Assembly (NCBI RefSeq): GCF_001186125.1
Contig: NW_014040453.1
Span: forward strand, 20,892-48,995
Source: Sphaeroforma arctica JP610
Lineage: Eukaryota > Opisthokonta > Ichthyosporea > Ichthyophonida
Direction of reading: 5' to 3'
Length of the DNA: 28,104 nt
Numbering within the stretch: the stretch's first letter is position 1; every line of letters starts with the position of its first letter. The position numbers and the translations under genes were made by a program. The notes beneath the pieces are model-generated. The model was given only the letters and a program-made list of their open reading frames with translations. It was not told the DNA's origin and ran no database searches. Of this stretch, positions 20,401-28,104 are shown one piece after another.

Positions 20401-23400
20401 CAACCTCGGATAGAATATCCAGTGAGCGTTTATACTATCAACCCATATAAACTACACACACTGACAAACCATAACTAAAACAGTCGTGTGCTGTCGCTAA
20501 ATCTCAACCCTACACCATATTGCACACGATTAAGTATGTTGTACATGCATATGTGCGCGTAGCTGGCACACACATAGTGCTGGCATGTACGTGTACATAC
20601 TGCTCAGCTGTACCGTAATTTCACTTGCAATACTTTCTTCCATATATGGTCTTTGGGCAAATGAAACATTACCCATTCAGTACCAGCACGTGTACATCCA
20701 TGTTTCCACGCCCCTGCTATCTTAGTACAATTTACCACATCTACTCATCCTCACACAATTCTCACACTCTTACGACAGCAGCCACAGCGCATTTATGCAT
20801 GTATTCAAAAACCACTTACCAGATGTCGTGCATCGGGATTCCATTTGGCGCATTGAATGGCCTGCATAATTGCATCAAATGCCCCTTCAGGCTCATCACC
20901 GTTCAGAATGACGCGGTTGTTGTCGGTGTCTGAAATCGCGTCGATGAAGTTGTTCTGTGGGATACGGGATAAGACAACATATATTGTGAGCGTGTACGTA
21001 TCACTGTCAATCATCAAGCACTGGGAATGCCACAGAAGGCTTTTACAGACATGATTATAAATGCATAATATATGAAATCAGTAATCGTACATTTACACAT
21101 GTGTTTTAACTGGACATGATGCAATATGTACATATCAACACACATCTGGAAACTATGAGAATCATCAAACGCATGCGGTATACTTTTTTGCCTGCTTGTG
21201 CACCTTTTTTGGATTACCTTTTAGAAAATATCTGTGTTATAATGGTGCATGCTTGGCCCATAATTTAGTGAGTTCAAATCAGTTATACGCAACTGCCCAT
21301 GTCTGCTTCAATTCAAACTTTGCTCGTATTCGACCGCATTGTGCATATGGATGAATGTCCATACACTTTGAGATACGTTTAACTAGAGCAGTATTTGTAT
21401 TATAGCCGTGAATACATAGTTACATATATATACATTCGCGAACAAATCCCAAAACAGTCCCATGAAAAAAACAGTCCCACGAATACATATGCTTACACTA
21501 TCATTGGGGGTATCTAGGAATGCTTTGAACTCTCCGTCTTCGTAGCCCAGGCCAAAACGGAACGGGTACACACGCTTTTTGTAGTCATCCATCGAGTCCG
21601 GGTAGATAAAGTTTTGTTGTCTGTCGATGAAGTTTGCGACCTGCATCTTCACGCAGCTGTGTTGTGCACGGGTACATACGGAATATGAGTGACTATTGCA
21701 GCGTGTATAAATGCTAGCGAATCCTTTGATAATCGCTATATATAGAGTTTTTTCCAGCTGTAGGGAGAGTGCATTCGCAACACGACTGGCACATGCACAA
21801 CATTACCTCAGCTATGTCGCACAAGTTCCGCTGAGATCAATCTGTTTTGTTCAGGTTAACGGTTACTTCTCAGGTAATATCGAAACAATTGTATAGTAGT
21901 ATTCTCGTTATATACGTGCACATGTATCCTGATAGTGCATGAAAACATACTGTGATTACACGCACACTGTGCGCAAACTGACTATTGGTTTTGAGCTGTA
22001 TATCAGTTTATCTCTACATCTGTGTACACGCTCATCGTTGTGCAGATTACGGAAGTTGGGTAGAGCACACAGCTTGCACCCATACAACACTTCGATATGT
22101 AGTGCAGACAGAAGAAATAGTTGGCCTTTTCATCTACGCCTTCATCTGTTTTACAATATATTCAGGTAGGGTATCGGATACATGACCAACATAGCGAAAT
22201 GGCATGATTGTGCACATAGTGTATACGGCATGTTCTCTGTGACAAACTATACGGATGTATTCGCACCCTACATACTCGGGATTAGGATCGCCAGCGTTGA
22301 TGTCACAAAGTCCGGTGAGGAGACTTCGGAATTGCGCCGAGATGGATTGAATCTTTTTCATGTCGTCTGACTGTCGGCAGCCGGATATAGAGCAAATAGA
22401 TACTTTAGTAGTTGTCGATACTACATTTAACTTCTAATTTCGAAATTGTATCAAACTTGACAATATTGACTAAATTTGCCCTAAAACTCGTTGGCAACAC
22501 GAAGATAATTCTTAGAAAGCGCTACGTTTTGACGAATAAATCATCAATCATATGGGTACAGAAATCAAGCGCAGAACTATGCACGTGATCGACCATCGTT
22601 TCAGGCACTTAAACAAGCATTCTTTCAGCAGCAATACTGGTACCAATAGTTAGAAACTATCGTTTTAGTGTGTGAGAGTGCCCCTAGATGTATATGCAGT
22701 GTGGTTGTTTTAAATGCGCCAATATGTACATATAAATACAAGTGTGAGTTGGGCCAAGGATAGCTCTCCCATGCACATCAAATTAACAAGTTTGAGGAAT
22801 TCTTCAGTCATTTGAATATAATTATGGTGTCAAACAAACGTACCATGGACCCTGAAGCATCAAACAGGAAGAAGAAATCGATAGGCTTGCCTTCTGGAAC
22901 TTTCACGTCGAATGATACAGTCAAGGGCTTACCTGTTAGAAAGATTTCACAGTGAGCATCGGGCAACGAATTCTAGGAGTCAGAGCAAAAAAAAACCCTC
23001 TGCACAGAAATAGAGCGATAATGTGCACCTCACTCAAAAACAAATCCTGCCTAGCATTCGCAATATGGCCATAGGTACTGCCGGTTATTTTTCGTATTCC
23101 CTTTCAATATTTGTATATATACCCTGCTTATATTCGCTATACTTTTCTTCGACATACTTGTTCGTCATAAATGTACTGGAGAACTATCATATTCATGGGG
23201 AATACGCTGACAAGTGGCACACCTACTAGAAATATCTACTGGCCAGGTGTGTATATGGTTGTTGTCAGGTGGTAGATATGATAATGTTGTTTATCCTTGC
23301 CCCCTTGGAACTATGTAGACTCCACATTCAGATACCACAATGGTAATCGAAACGGTATTACCGAGCCAGAATGGTATAACTGTAGTAGTTTCCAAACCGT

Positions 23401-23981
23401 GTGCATTATGGTATAACTGTAGTAGTTTCCAAACCGTGTGCATTGAGGCTCAGGGTGCAAGACAGTATTACATACCCACTCTTAGCTTCACTTCCACGCG
23501 AACGGGGTTGATATCTGAGTTATTATTGACAGTTTCATCTATCTTTCGCGATGTCGGGCTTTGGTAATCCAAACATGATGCGTCAGTATTAGAAGATCTG
23601 CAAGTTTGATCATCTACACACCATCCACATGCGCTTATTATACCATTGTTTATGCACGAGTCGCAGTTGGCATAGTCCGCACATGATGCTCCTGCAATGT
23701 TGTAAGGCGCAGATTTAATCTCTTGATTCGATGTTTTTGTAGAAGTGTATACTCAGAAACAATAGTATTGCTTGAATATTGTCTGCTTCTACGTATGCTG
23801 TACCTTCTTTTGTGGAAGTGATATTCTATATGCTGAAATTTTAGCATCATTTCCGATAAATAAAAGCACCCGAAAAACCCCGAATACTCCCCCAGACAAT
23901 CCATATATACATACCCTGAACATGCTGAAGCAACGCCAATAGAAGCGTTATGCATATAACCACCATGTGTGACAACGCCAT
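12199..23981 (-). CDS. ITGB: integrin beta subunit, ~25 exons, ~1240 aa
   Basis: Cell-surface adhesion receptor subunit that would pair with an integrin alpha chain. Exons in order: 23981-23915, 23691-23476, 22932-22844, 22370-22276, 21656-21497, 20954-20820, 20200-20037, 19879-19543, 19422-19253, 19022-18838, 18707-18604, 18329-18260, 17688-17608, 17013-16840, ~16744-16611, 16286-16182, 15631-15362, 15126-15032, 14808-14715, 14362-14174, 14003-13965, 13730-13533, 13372-13159, 12770-12578, 12342-12199. Phases agree at all junctions but 16840/16744. Order of parts: signal peptide, PSI, first hybrid strand, beta-I domain with DASGS (about 119-123), NGDEPE (227-232) and TDA (259-261), second hybrid part, cysteine-rich stalk (about 540-1128), PSI-like module, membrane helix (1170-1193), 47-residue tail. 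Animal beta chains are about 800 residues. Most donors are GTATGT or GTAAGT. Confidence 0.93.
12578..12770 (-). CDS. ITGB: integrin beta exon 24: PSI-like end and transmembrane helix
   Basis: Begins ADDLACGWCGSNNKCYD, the second half of a PSI-like module, continues with two more cysteine positions, then AGGAIGAAVGAV and a leucine/valine-rich helix ending in K. The helix has small-residue packing motifs (AGG, GAAVGA), as integrin membrane helices often do. Phase 2 in, phase 0 out. Confidence 0.93.
13159..18707 (-). CDS. ITGB: integrin beta exons 11-23: expanded I-EGF-like stalk
   Basis: Thirteen exons encode repeated integrin-EGF signatures such as NGVCTCGLCEC, CGGHGVCVCGVCEC, CGGHGQCVCGQCEC and CNGRGSCNECGRCEC. 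I count about 12 modules, against four in animal integrins. Most exons are phase 1 at both ends, which lets modules be duplicated or dropped without changing frame. The last exon (13372-13159) runs from GTCGASDCGCTC into a cysteine group that starts the PSI-like module. No clear animal-type beta-tail domain is seen. Two weak points: the exon ~16744-16611 boundary, and the 39-nt exon 14003-13965 with a poor donor. Confidence 0.88.
13482..13507 (+). repeat. C-run with telomere-like CCCTAACCCT
   Basis: A run of nine to ten C, then A6 and CCCTAACCC, in the integrin intron between exons 22 and 23. It matches the complement of TTAGGG repeats. Confidence 0.6.
14434..14450 (+). repeat. telomere-like TAGGGTTTTAGGGTT
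   Basis: Two TAGGG units in the intron between exons 19 and 20, in opposite orientation to the other two telomere-like sites in this gene. Confidence 0.5.
14829..14857. repeat. (GA)n microsatellite
   Basis: GA dinucleotide run in the intron between exons 18 and 19, close to the exon 19 acceptor; on the coding strand it is a TC-rich polypyrimidine stretch. Confidence 0.85.
15249..15362 (-). repeat. tandem repeat carrying three 5' splice-site-like sequences
   Basis: The start of the intron after exon 17 contains about 2.6 units of a ~40-bp repeat with a (C)TCACTCACAC core. Each unit carries a donor-like sequence on the minus strand: CACCT|GTAGGTGAT (used, 15361), CTCTT|GTATGTGAT (15324) and TACTT|GTAAGTGG (15281). 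The two inner sites match donor consensus as well as the used one. Confidence 0.75.
17396..17498. repeat. (CA)n(TA)n(TG)n inverted microsatellite
   Basis: A CA run, a long TA run, then a TG run, making a self-complementary block of about 100 bases inside the intron between exons 13 and 14. The RNA could fold into one long hairpin. Confidence 0.9.
18838..19022 (-). CDS. ITGB: integrin beta exon 10: hybrid domain, second part
   Basis: Reads IDAPKTVANLGGSVTMTVTL and ends with EIKIGKQTCDC, matching the animal position where the hybrid domain passes into the first I-EGF module (the ILQYICECEC region of beta-1). The acceptor GCGCCAG|G completes an ATG codon split by the intron. Confidence 0.85.
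19151..19237. repeat. 37-bp tandem repeat running into CCCTAACCCT
   Basis: Two 37-bp units (19151-19187 and 19188-19224, four mismatches) starting CAGCCGAT. The second unit ends in AAACCCTAACC and continues CCTATAACCC. Intron between exons 9 and 10. Confidence 0.85.
19253..22932 (-). CDS. ITGB: integrin beta exons 3-9: beta-I domain
   Basis: Exon 3 ends FFLFDASGSM and exon 4 begins SDDMKKIQS, giving the DxSxS MIDAS and the adjacent ADMIDAS Asp pair. Exon 6 has LNGDEPEGAFDAIMQA, matching the SyMBS/MIDAS loop NxDxPE-GGFDAIMQ of beta-1. Exon 7 has LFVGTDA for the third MIDAS Asp. Between TDA and the SASKLKQAMLANNVIPIFA segment there are about 130 residues where animal beta chains have about 35-40, spread over exons 7 and 8. 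The specificity-determining loop in exons 5-6 has no CxxxxxC pair. All metal ligands are kept, so metal-dependent ligand binding is expected. Confidence 0.93.
23371..23444. repeat. perfect 37-bp tandem duplication
   Basis: Two identical units beginning ATGGTATAACTGTAG, in the intron between exons 2 and 3 and about 30 bases inside the donor. The lack of any mismatch points to a recent duplication. Confidence 0.95.
23476..23691 (-). CDS. ITGB: integrin beta exon 2: PSI domain and start of hybrid domain
   Basis: Reads ASCADYANCDSCINNG, then CGWCVDDQTC, the plexin-semaphorin-integrin cysteine pattern found at the N-terminus of integrin beta chains. After the last PSI cysteine it continues to VRVEVKLRV, the first hybrid strand. 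Phase 1 at both ends; donor GTATGT. Confidence 0.93.
23915..23981 (-). CDS. ITGB: integrin beta exon 1: signal peptide
   Basis: MALSHMVVICITLLLALLQH, then VQG across the intron: a short N-region, a hydrophobic core and a small residue just before the PSI cysteines. The phase-1 donor (CAGG|GTATGT) fits exon 2. This is the only ATG suitably placed, so the start is well supported. Confidence 0.9.
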
Positions 23982-25104
23982 CTTTACGAAAGTTGGCTCG
24001 GAGGCAATAACAACCCAATTTCAATTTGATACTTTATGGTGTACTGCCGGTGCTACTAACTCGAATCTGAAGGAATGAACAGGCACTACTTAACATTTAG
24101 CAATTAACTCTCACATGACATAATATATATTTGCTAGAGCTTGGTAGTATCATCACTGGCGAGCCAGCGACTCGTATATTCGACAATGTGTAAAAGTTAG
24201 AAAATAGAGAACAATAACACAGCTTTTGCACCCAATGCCCTACGCCTAGATGATCGTCAATTTGATATCACTACTTTTGAGTCTTATCTCCATATGTCGA
24301 TTTAATAAAATAAAATTGATTACAACAGGCTTTTCGTATAGATCCTGTATCAATAACTAACTATAAATAGCTTAAGTTTGGCGACTGGAATCGTGACGAC
24401 GTGACGATCCGCCGCTGTGTTTTTTTTATAGCGATGGCCATACAAACCACCGTCGACCTGCTCAGGAAAGTAAACCTGTAAAAAAAATTAGTAAACAATA
24501 CCTAAAGTATTGTGTTTATTTAAATAAATAAAAATGCAATAAATGTCTCTAATTCTCTAAATTTATTTATCTATGTATTTGAATAGACAATATTTGTATT
24601 TATTGTAAATATAAATTGTGTTTTTGAAGATTGACCATTGCTTCCTTCCGGCAGAGCCCGCCTATTGTTATCGTCCAATTGGATAAGCTTTGTGTAAAAT
24701 ATAGAATAATTCCGTTACAGGCCGGAAATTGCAAAATGCATATTATCAAAAAAAAACAAAAAAACAAAAACAGGACATTTTTGCATAAATAAATATTTAG
24801 CCCTAAATGTATAATTTGGAGGGCTATGGCCGATGTATCCTTTTTATAATTTTTGATTGTTTTTTAAAACAAAATGTCTGAACGCTTATACGCATTCGAC
24901 CGCTAAAATAAAATATGACGCTCGCATACGCGTCATAATCAGATTTGCAGTGATTGATTGTGATTTATAACCTGGCTACATAGCGGGTACAGACTGGGTA
25001 AATAGTATGCTAAATACATAACTAGCGGGACAAGTAAATTGCTATGCTTAGCAGACCCGCAGATACAGTAAATCCGATCCAAAATCTTTCATTTAGCAAT
25101 CGAT
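23982..25104. other. 5' flank of the integrin gene, AT-rich
   Basis: No ORF or RNA gene seen. Short A and T runs and several (AAAT)n-like stretches. A GCGACTGG...GTGACGACGTGACG segment near 24380 and a GACGCTCGCATACGCGTC near-palindrome near 24917 stand out in an AT-rich background. I see no promoter motif I can defend. Confidence 0.55.
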
Positions 25105-26588
25105 CTACTCCGCGCTGCTCCTGCCCGTTTCAGCATAGTGATAGAACTTAATTGTAAATATATGTACACACATCTCGGAATGCGAAGGAGCGGTCGACAA
25201 ACTTCCGCTGCCGCGATCAAGCTGTGAATATTATTGACACGCGAACAAAGTATAATGGGCGCTGATAAATTCAACTTACCAGTTGCTTTTGCTTTGTTGT
25301 CAAGTGCTGTATCACAGTCTGGTTCGCCCTCGATGATTGTTTTAGGTGATTGAGTTGCACTCTGATTTCATTCATACCTCCCAATAATCCTGAGTGCCTG
25401 TTTTTAGTGGTCTCTACAAACCTCAGCTTGTTTTCTGCCATTCTCAGACGCATCTCTACGTCCTGAAGAGCTAGCATTAGAACCTACTAGTTGTGTGCGT
25501 AAAGTGACTTAGTATTCAGTCAGGATGGGACTATTTTTTTTTGAAGCGTTAAAAAAGCGGTATGGTCGAACTATTATCGATTATCTCAAGAATATATCGA
25601 AGTGCTTGTTACGTAAGATATACTTTGAGAAACATCTGTATATATTATAGTGCAGTTGACTTGGACACGAAACTGCTAATCCAGTACAAACCTCTTTGCT
25701 CGAGTCCACGCTGTCATCCTCTTCGTTCCGCGTCGCATCAAGATTTGTATCCCATTCATTGTTAAAATCGATGCAATCGTATATCGCAGAATCATAAAGG
25801 TCTTTGTTCGGCGCGAAATCACGCTTCAAGCTACTACTATCATTCACAGTCTGTACAAAACTCCGCATATCAGTTGCACTCATTTCAGCTGAATTCTTCT
25901 TATGCTCATTCCGAACAGCAGCATGTGCCACTGAATAGTCTTTCCGCAATCTCATGACAAGCCCTGGATCTTCACCAACTGTAGTGCTGGTGTACGTCTC
26001 CACGCTACTTGTGACATTCCCAACTTCTAAGCTACTGCTTGAAACTGGTTTCAATACTTTCAGTTCACCACGGCTATCGTACGGTAACGAGCTTACAGCC
26101 TTTGATAGTACCTTTTGCTGAGGGTCTGTTTGACGTTCTCCTTGTGTAGATCTGTCATTTTCGGTAGTGGTTTTAGTACTTGTTGCATTACACATCTTCG
26201 TTGAGAATGAACCGGCCATGTAATCGCTATTCCTGGACACCTGTCCTAAAAACTGAGCAAGTGGAATGGATTTGCCCGCGTTTATTTGCTTTTCGTCTAT
26301 AGTAGCCGTGTGATGGTCTACAACTTGTACGATAGATTCCATGTCTATGTCCATATCTTTGATTCCCACCTGGCTAGCTGCAGCAGCTAAGCTTGTATGC
26401 GGTGCTGTTTTTCTTAGTATATTTGGTGTGCGAATATCCACTGAATCGAAAGTGCTTCCATCATCGCATCTATCTCCCATGCGATTAGCCTCAATATGAA
26501 GTGTTTTGCCATTATGTCCGTCAAACTGCTGCTTTTGCTCGTGATTGATAATATGGTTGACCATAGATGTCTTTGTATTCACCACCAT
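25105..26588 (-). CDS. unidentified protein with C-terminal coiled coil, ~405 aa
   Basis: Three exons: 26588-25692 (299 codons), 25483-25280 (68 codons) and 25221-25105 with a TAG stop. Introns are AAAGAG|GTTTGT...TAG|GTT and CAACTG|GTAAGT...CACAG|CTT, both phase 0. Exon 1 is acidic, Ser/Thr-rich and mostly disordered in character. Exon 2 (QDVEMRLRMAENKLRFVETT, then NEIRVQLNHLKQ and VIQHLTTKQKQL) has the heptad spacing of a coiled coil. No catalytic motif and no signal peptide. The start at 26588 is the first ATG after an in-frame stop about 60 bases upstream, but an acceptor near there could add an earlier exon. It is likely a cytoplasmic or nuclear scaffold-type protein. It lies 1.1 kb upstream of the integrin gene on the same strand, with no sign of shared function. 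Confidence 0.65.
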
Positions 26589-28050
26589 CGTTGTGTCGAA
26601 GAAGCAGGAAATGGAGAAGTGCGCTGGGTATGACCAGTTTCATTGAATTTGTAGTCTATTTCAAAAGTCAGTTTGTCCAGCGGATGTGGATTCTTCACTG
26701 CGGGAAGCATATGAATCACTCTATGGGGGTTGCTTATAGATTGACACATTAATTGTGTGGATATGATCAAGAAATCTATTTACGCACAATGGCGCAGGTG
26801 CGCTCACGCCTCACTGCGCTGTGAGCTGTCTTCTCAGCTCTTTAGATTTTAGTTCAAATTTTGAAAATATTCATATTGTCACGACTCCTTGTGCCGCGCC
26901 TAAATAATATTTTTTTAATGTATTTATAAAAAACATCTTGTCATATCCTTCTGATGTTGAATTCAGAGGGCTATGATATTGTCTTTTTAAAAAAAAAACA
27001 TAAATACCTCATCTGTTCATCAATTCGTCTTGCGCGTTTTTTCTCAAAACAATAAAAGAGAAAATGCAAAACCCTTTTCGATTTGACAATGCCGGTCTTA
27101 TAATAGGTCGTCTCTGTTTACAGTCGTTTGACTCGAATAAACGTTTTGAAAATAAAAAAATTAGAAAATCGAATATGTATTTCATAACAAGAATAAACCT
27201 CTCTGTCCTTGGCTGTGCAGGTGATAGCGATGAGGAGAGGACTGTTGTGGCCAATATCGAGGTCAATCATCGCCTTTGGATTGTGTAATATTTAGAAAAT
27301 TTTAAAATATTTTTTGTTTTGTTTTTAAAAAAGAAAAAAAAGAAAAGCGTTTACGTTGTTGAATTTTATTTATTTATTTAGCATGTCTGTGTAGTGCGCT
27401 GTGTTGCCTGTTGTAATTGATCACGAGCGCGCTCTGCGAGTGTACAGCAATACCTCATCAACACCGTGGTGCAAACTACACCCGCAACGGCACACTGTCA
27501 ATATATCCATGTATACGAGGATATATCAACCGGCAGAACGGTGCCAGTTTCATCGAGCAGTGCTGCATGTCTATCATAGTACCATGTCAGAGGTTGTACT
27601 TAATCTAAAGACAGCAACCACTCGTCAATTCCGAAATATGAATGCAGCGAGCTCTAATAATATATTATTTTCTAAGTTCGTAGTGTTTCTGGGGAGTCTT
27701 TTCAGTTACAACCGTCTCCCGTATGCATGTATCACATGGAGACGTATCCGGGAGGCCGGAGTATTGCAGATTCAATACCCGAATTTCGTCTCTATGTAAA
27801 GGCGAGGGGAGAATTGATTGTTGCGTATGTTACTATAAACTGTTATAAAGCGTAAAATTAATCTTGCATATCTAAATTTCAATCAAAATAAGAAAATAAT
27901 ATAGTATCGGTTCATCACACCGAACATAGACACTTAAATCACAAGTAATATCTATATCCCTTATGTGTGGTAGCGATACTGTCTCGATTGTTAGACTCCT
28001 GGCATATCTTTCTTTTCGGATCTTCGTTAATACACATGCCATACATGTAT
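26589..28050. other. AT-rich region, one doubtful ORF
   Basis: Holds A/T homopolymers (26910-27000, 27290-27345), an ATTT run near 27367 and the ORF at 27401-27799. No RNA gene recognised. A 63-residue minus-strand ORF at 26579-26770 overlaps the 5' end of the coiled-coil gene and could hold an upstream exon; I cannot confirm it. Confidence 0.5.
27401..27799 (+). CDS. doubtful 132-aa ORF
   Basis: The longest plus-strand ORF not explained as a shadow. Its composition is protein-like (for example FSYNRLPYACITWRRIREAG), but a second overlapping frame looks equally good over 27417-27600, which is more like a decayed tract than a live gene. No family recognised and no splice support. Confidence 0.25.
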   Translation: MLPVVIDHERALRVYSNTSSTPWCKLHPQRHTVNISMYTRIYQPAERCQFHRAVLHVYHSTMSEVVLNLKTATTRQFRNMNAASSNNILFSKFVVFLGSLFSYNRLPYACITWRRIREAGVLQIQYPNFVSM

Positions 28051-28055
28051 CTATG

Positions 28056-28104
28056 ACTATATATATATATATATATATAACAACACACACACACACACAT
28101 ATAT
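28056..28104. repeat. (TA)n/(CA)n microsatellite at window end
   Basis: A TA run then a CA run, continuing to the last base. Confidence 0.95.

Noticed and set aside
27701-27800. Possible tRNA B-box-like sequence (AGATTCAATACCC)
   Set aside because: No matching A-box at the right distance and no cloverleaf could be drawn.
1-28104. CRISPR arrays, prokaryotic operons, riboswitches or plasmid-type origins
   Set aside because: The sequence is clearly eukaryotic with spliced genes; the repeats are microsatellites or short tandem duplications without spacer structure.

Overview
The window is eukaryotic nuclear DNA. It is AT-rich between genes, full of (TG)n/(TA)n microsatellites, and holds one intron-dense gene of about 25 exons beside intronless genes. 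The main gene encodes an integrin beta subunit that is complete in domain plan but unlike animal integrins. It has a large insertion in the beta-I domain, roughly a dozen cysteine-rich I-EGF-like modules instead of four, and a PSI-like module next to the membrane. This suggests a unicellular relative of animals, for example an ichthyosporean or another holozoan or apusomonad-like protist. That placement is inference; the species cannot be read from the sequence.

Layout: nearly all credible coding sequence is on the minus strand. 1-290 is microsatellite and AT-rich sequence. 288-1605 is a broken coding tract of unknown family. 1658-4135 is an intronless 825-residue protein with an N-terminal PARP-type zinc finger and two C-terminal SAP domains. 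4136-8421 is mostly AT-rich, with a cluster of ACATGTCG repeats and another coding remnant near 8.0-8.3 kb. 8422-9024 is a 200-residue paralogue of the first gene that keeps the zinc finger but lacks the SAP domains. 9.5-11.0 kb holds coding remnants interleaved with two decayed exons copied from the end of the integrin gene. 11.3-11.7 kb holds two exons of an unidentified gene. 12199-23981 is the integrin beta gene. 25105-26588 is an unidentified three-exon gene ending in a coiled coil. The last 1.5 kb is AT-rich with one doubtful plus-strand ORF and a terminal microsatellite.

The integrin reads from signal peptide through PSI, hybrid and beta-I domains, cysteine-rich stalk and one transmembrane helix to a tail with the conserved DRRE, W/NPxF and NPxY signals. 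The MIDAS, ADMIDAS and SyMBS metal-site residues are all present, so the product should bind ligand in a metal-dependent way and couple to talin- and kindlin-like adaptors. The reading phases of the proposed exons agree at every junction except one, exon 14 to exon 15. The zinc-finger/SAP pair is probably nuclear and DNA-binding, and has no obvious functional link to the integrin. All exon boundaries are read by eye from GT-AG signals and phase, without transcript evidence.
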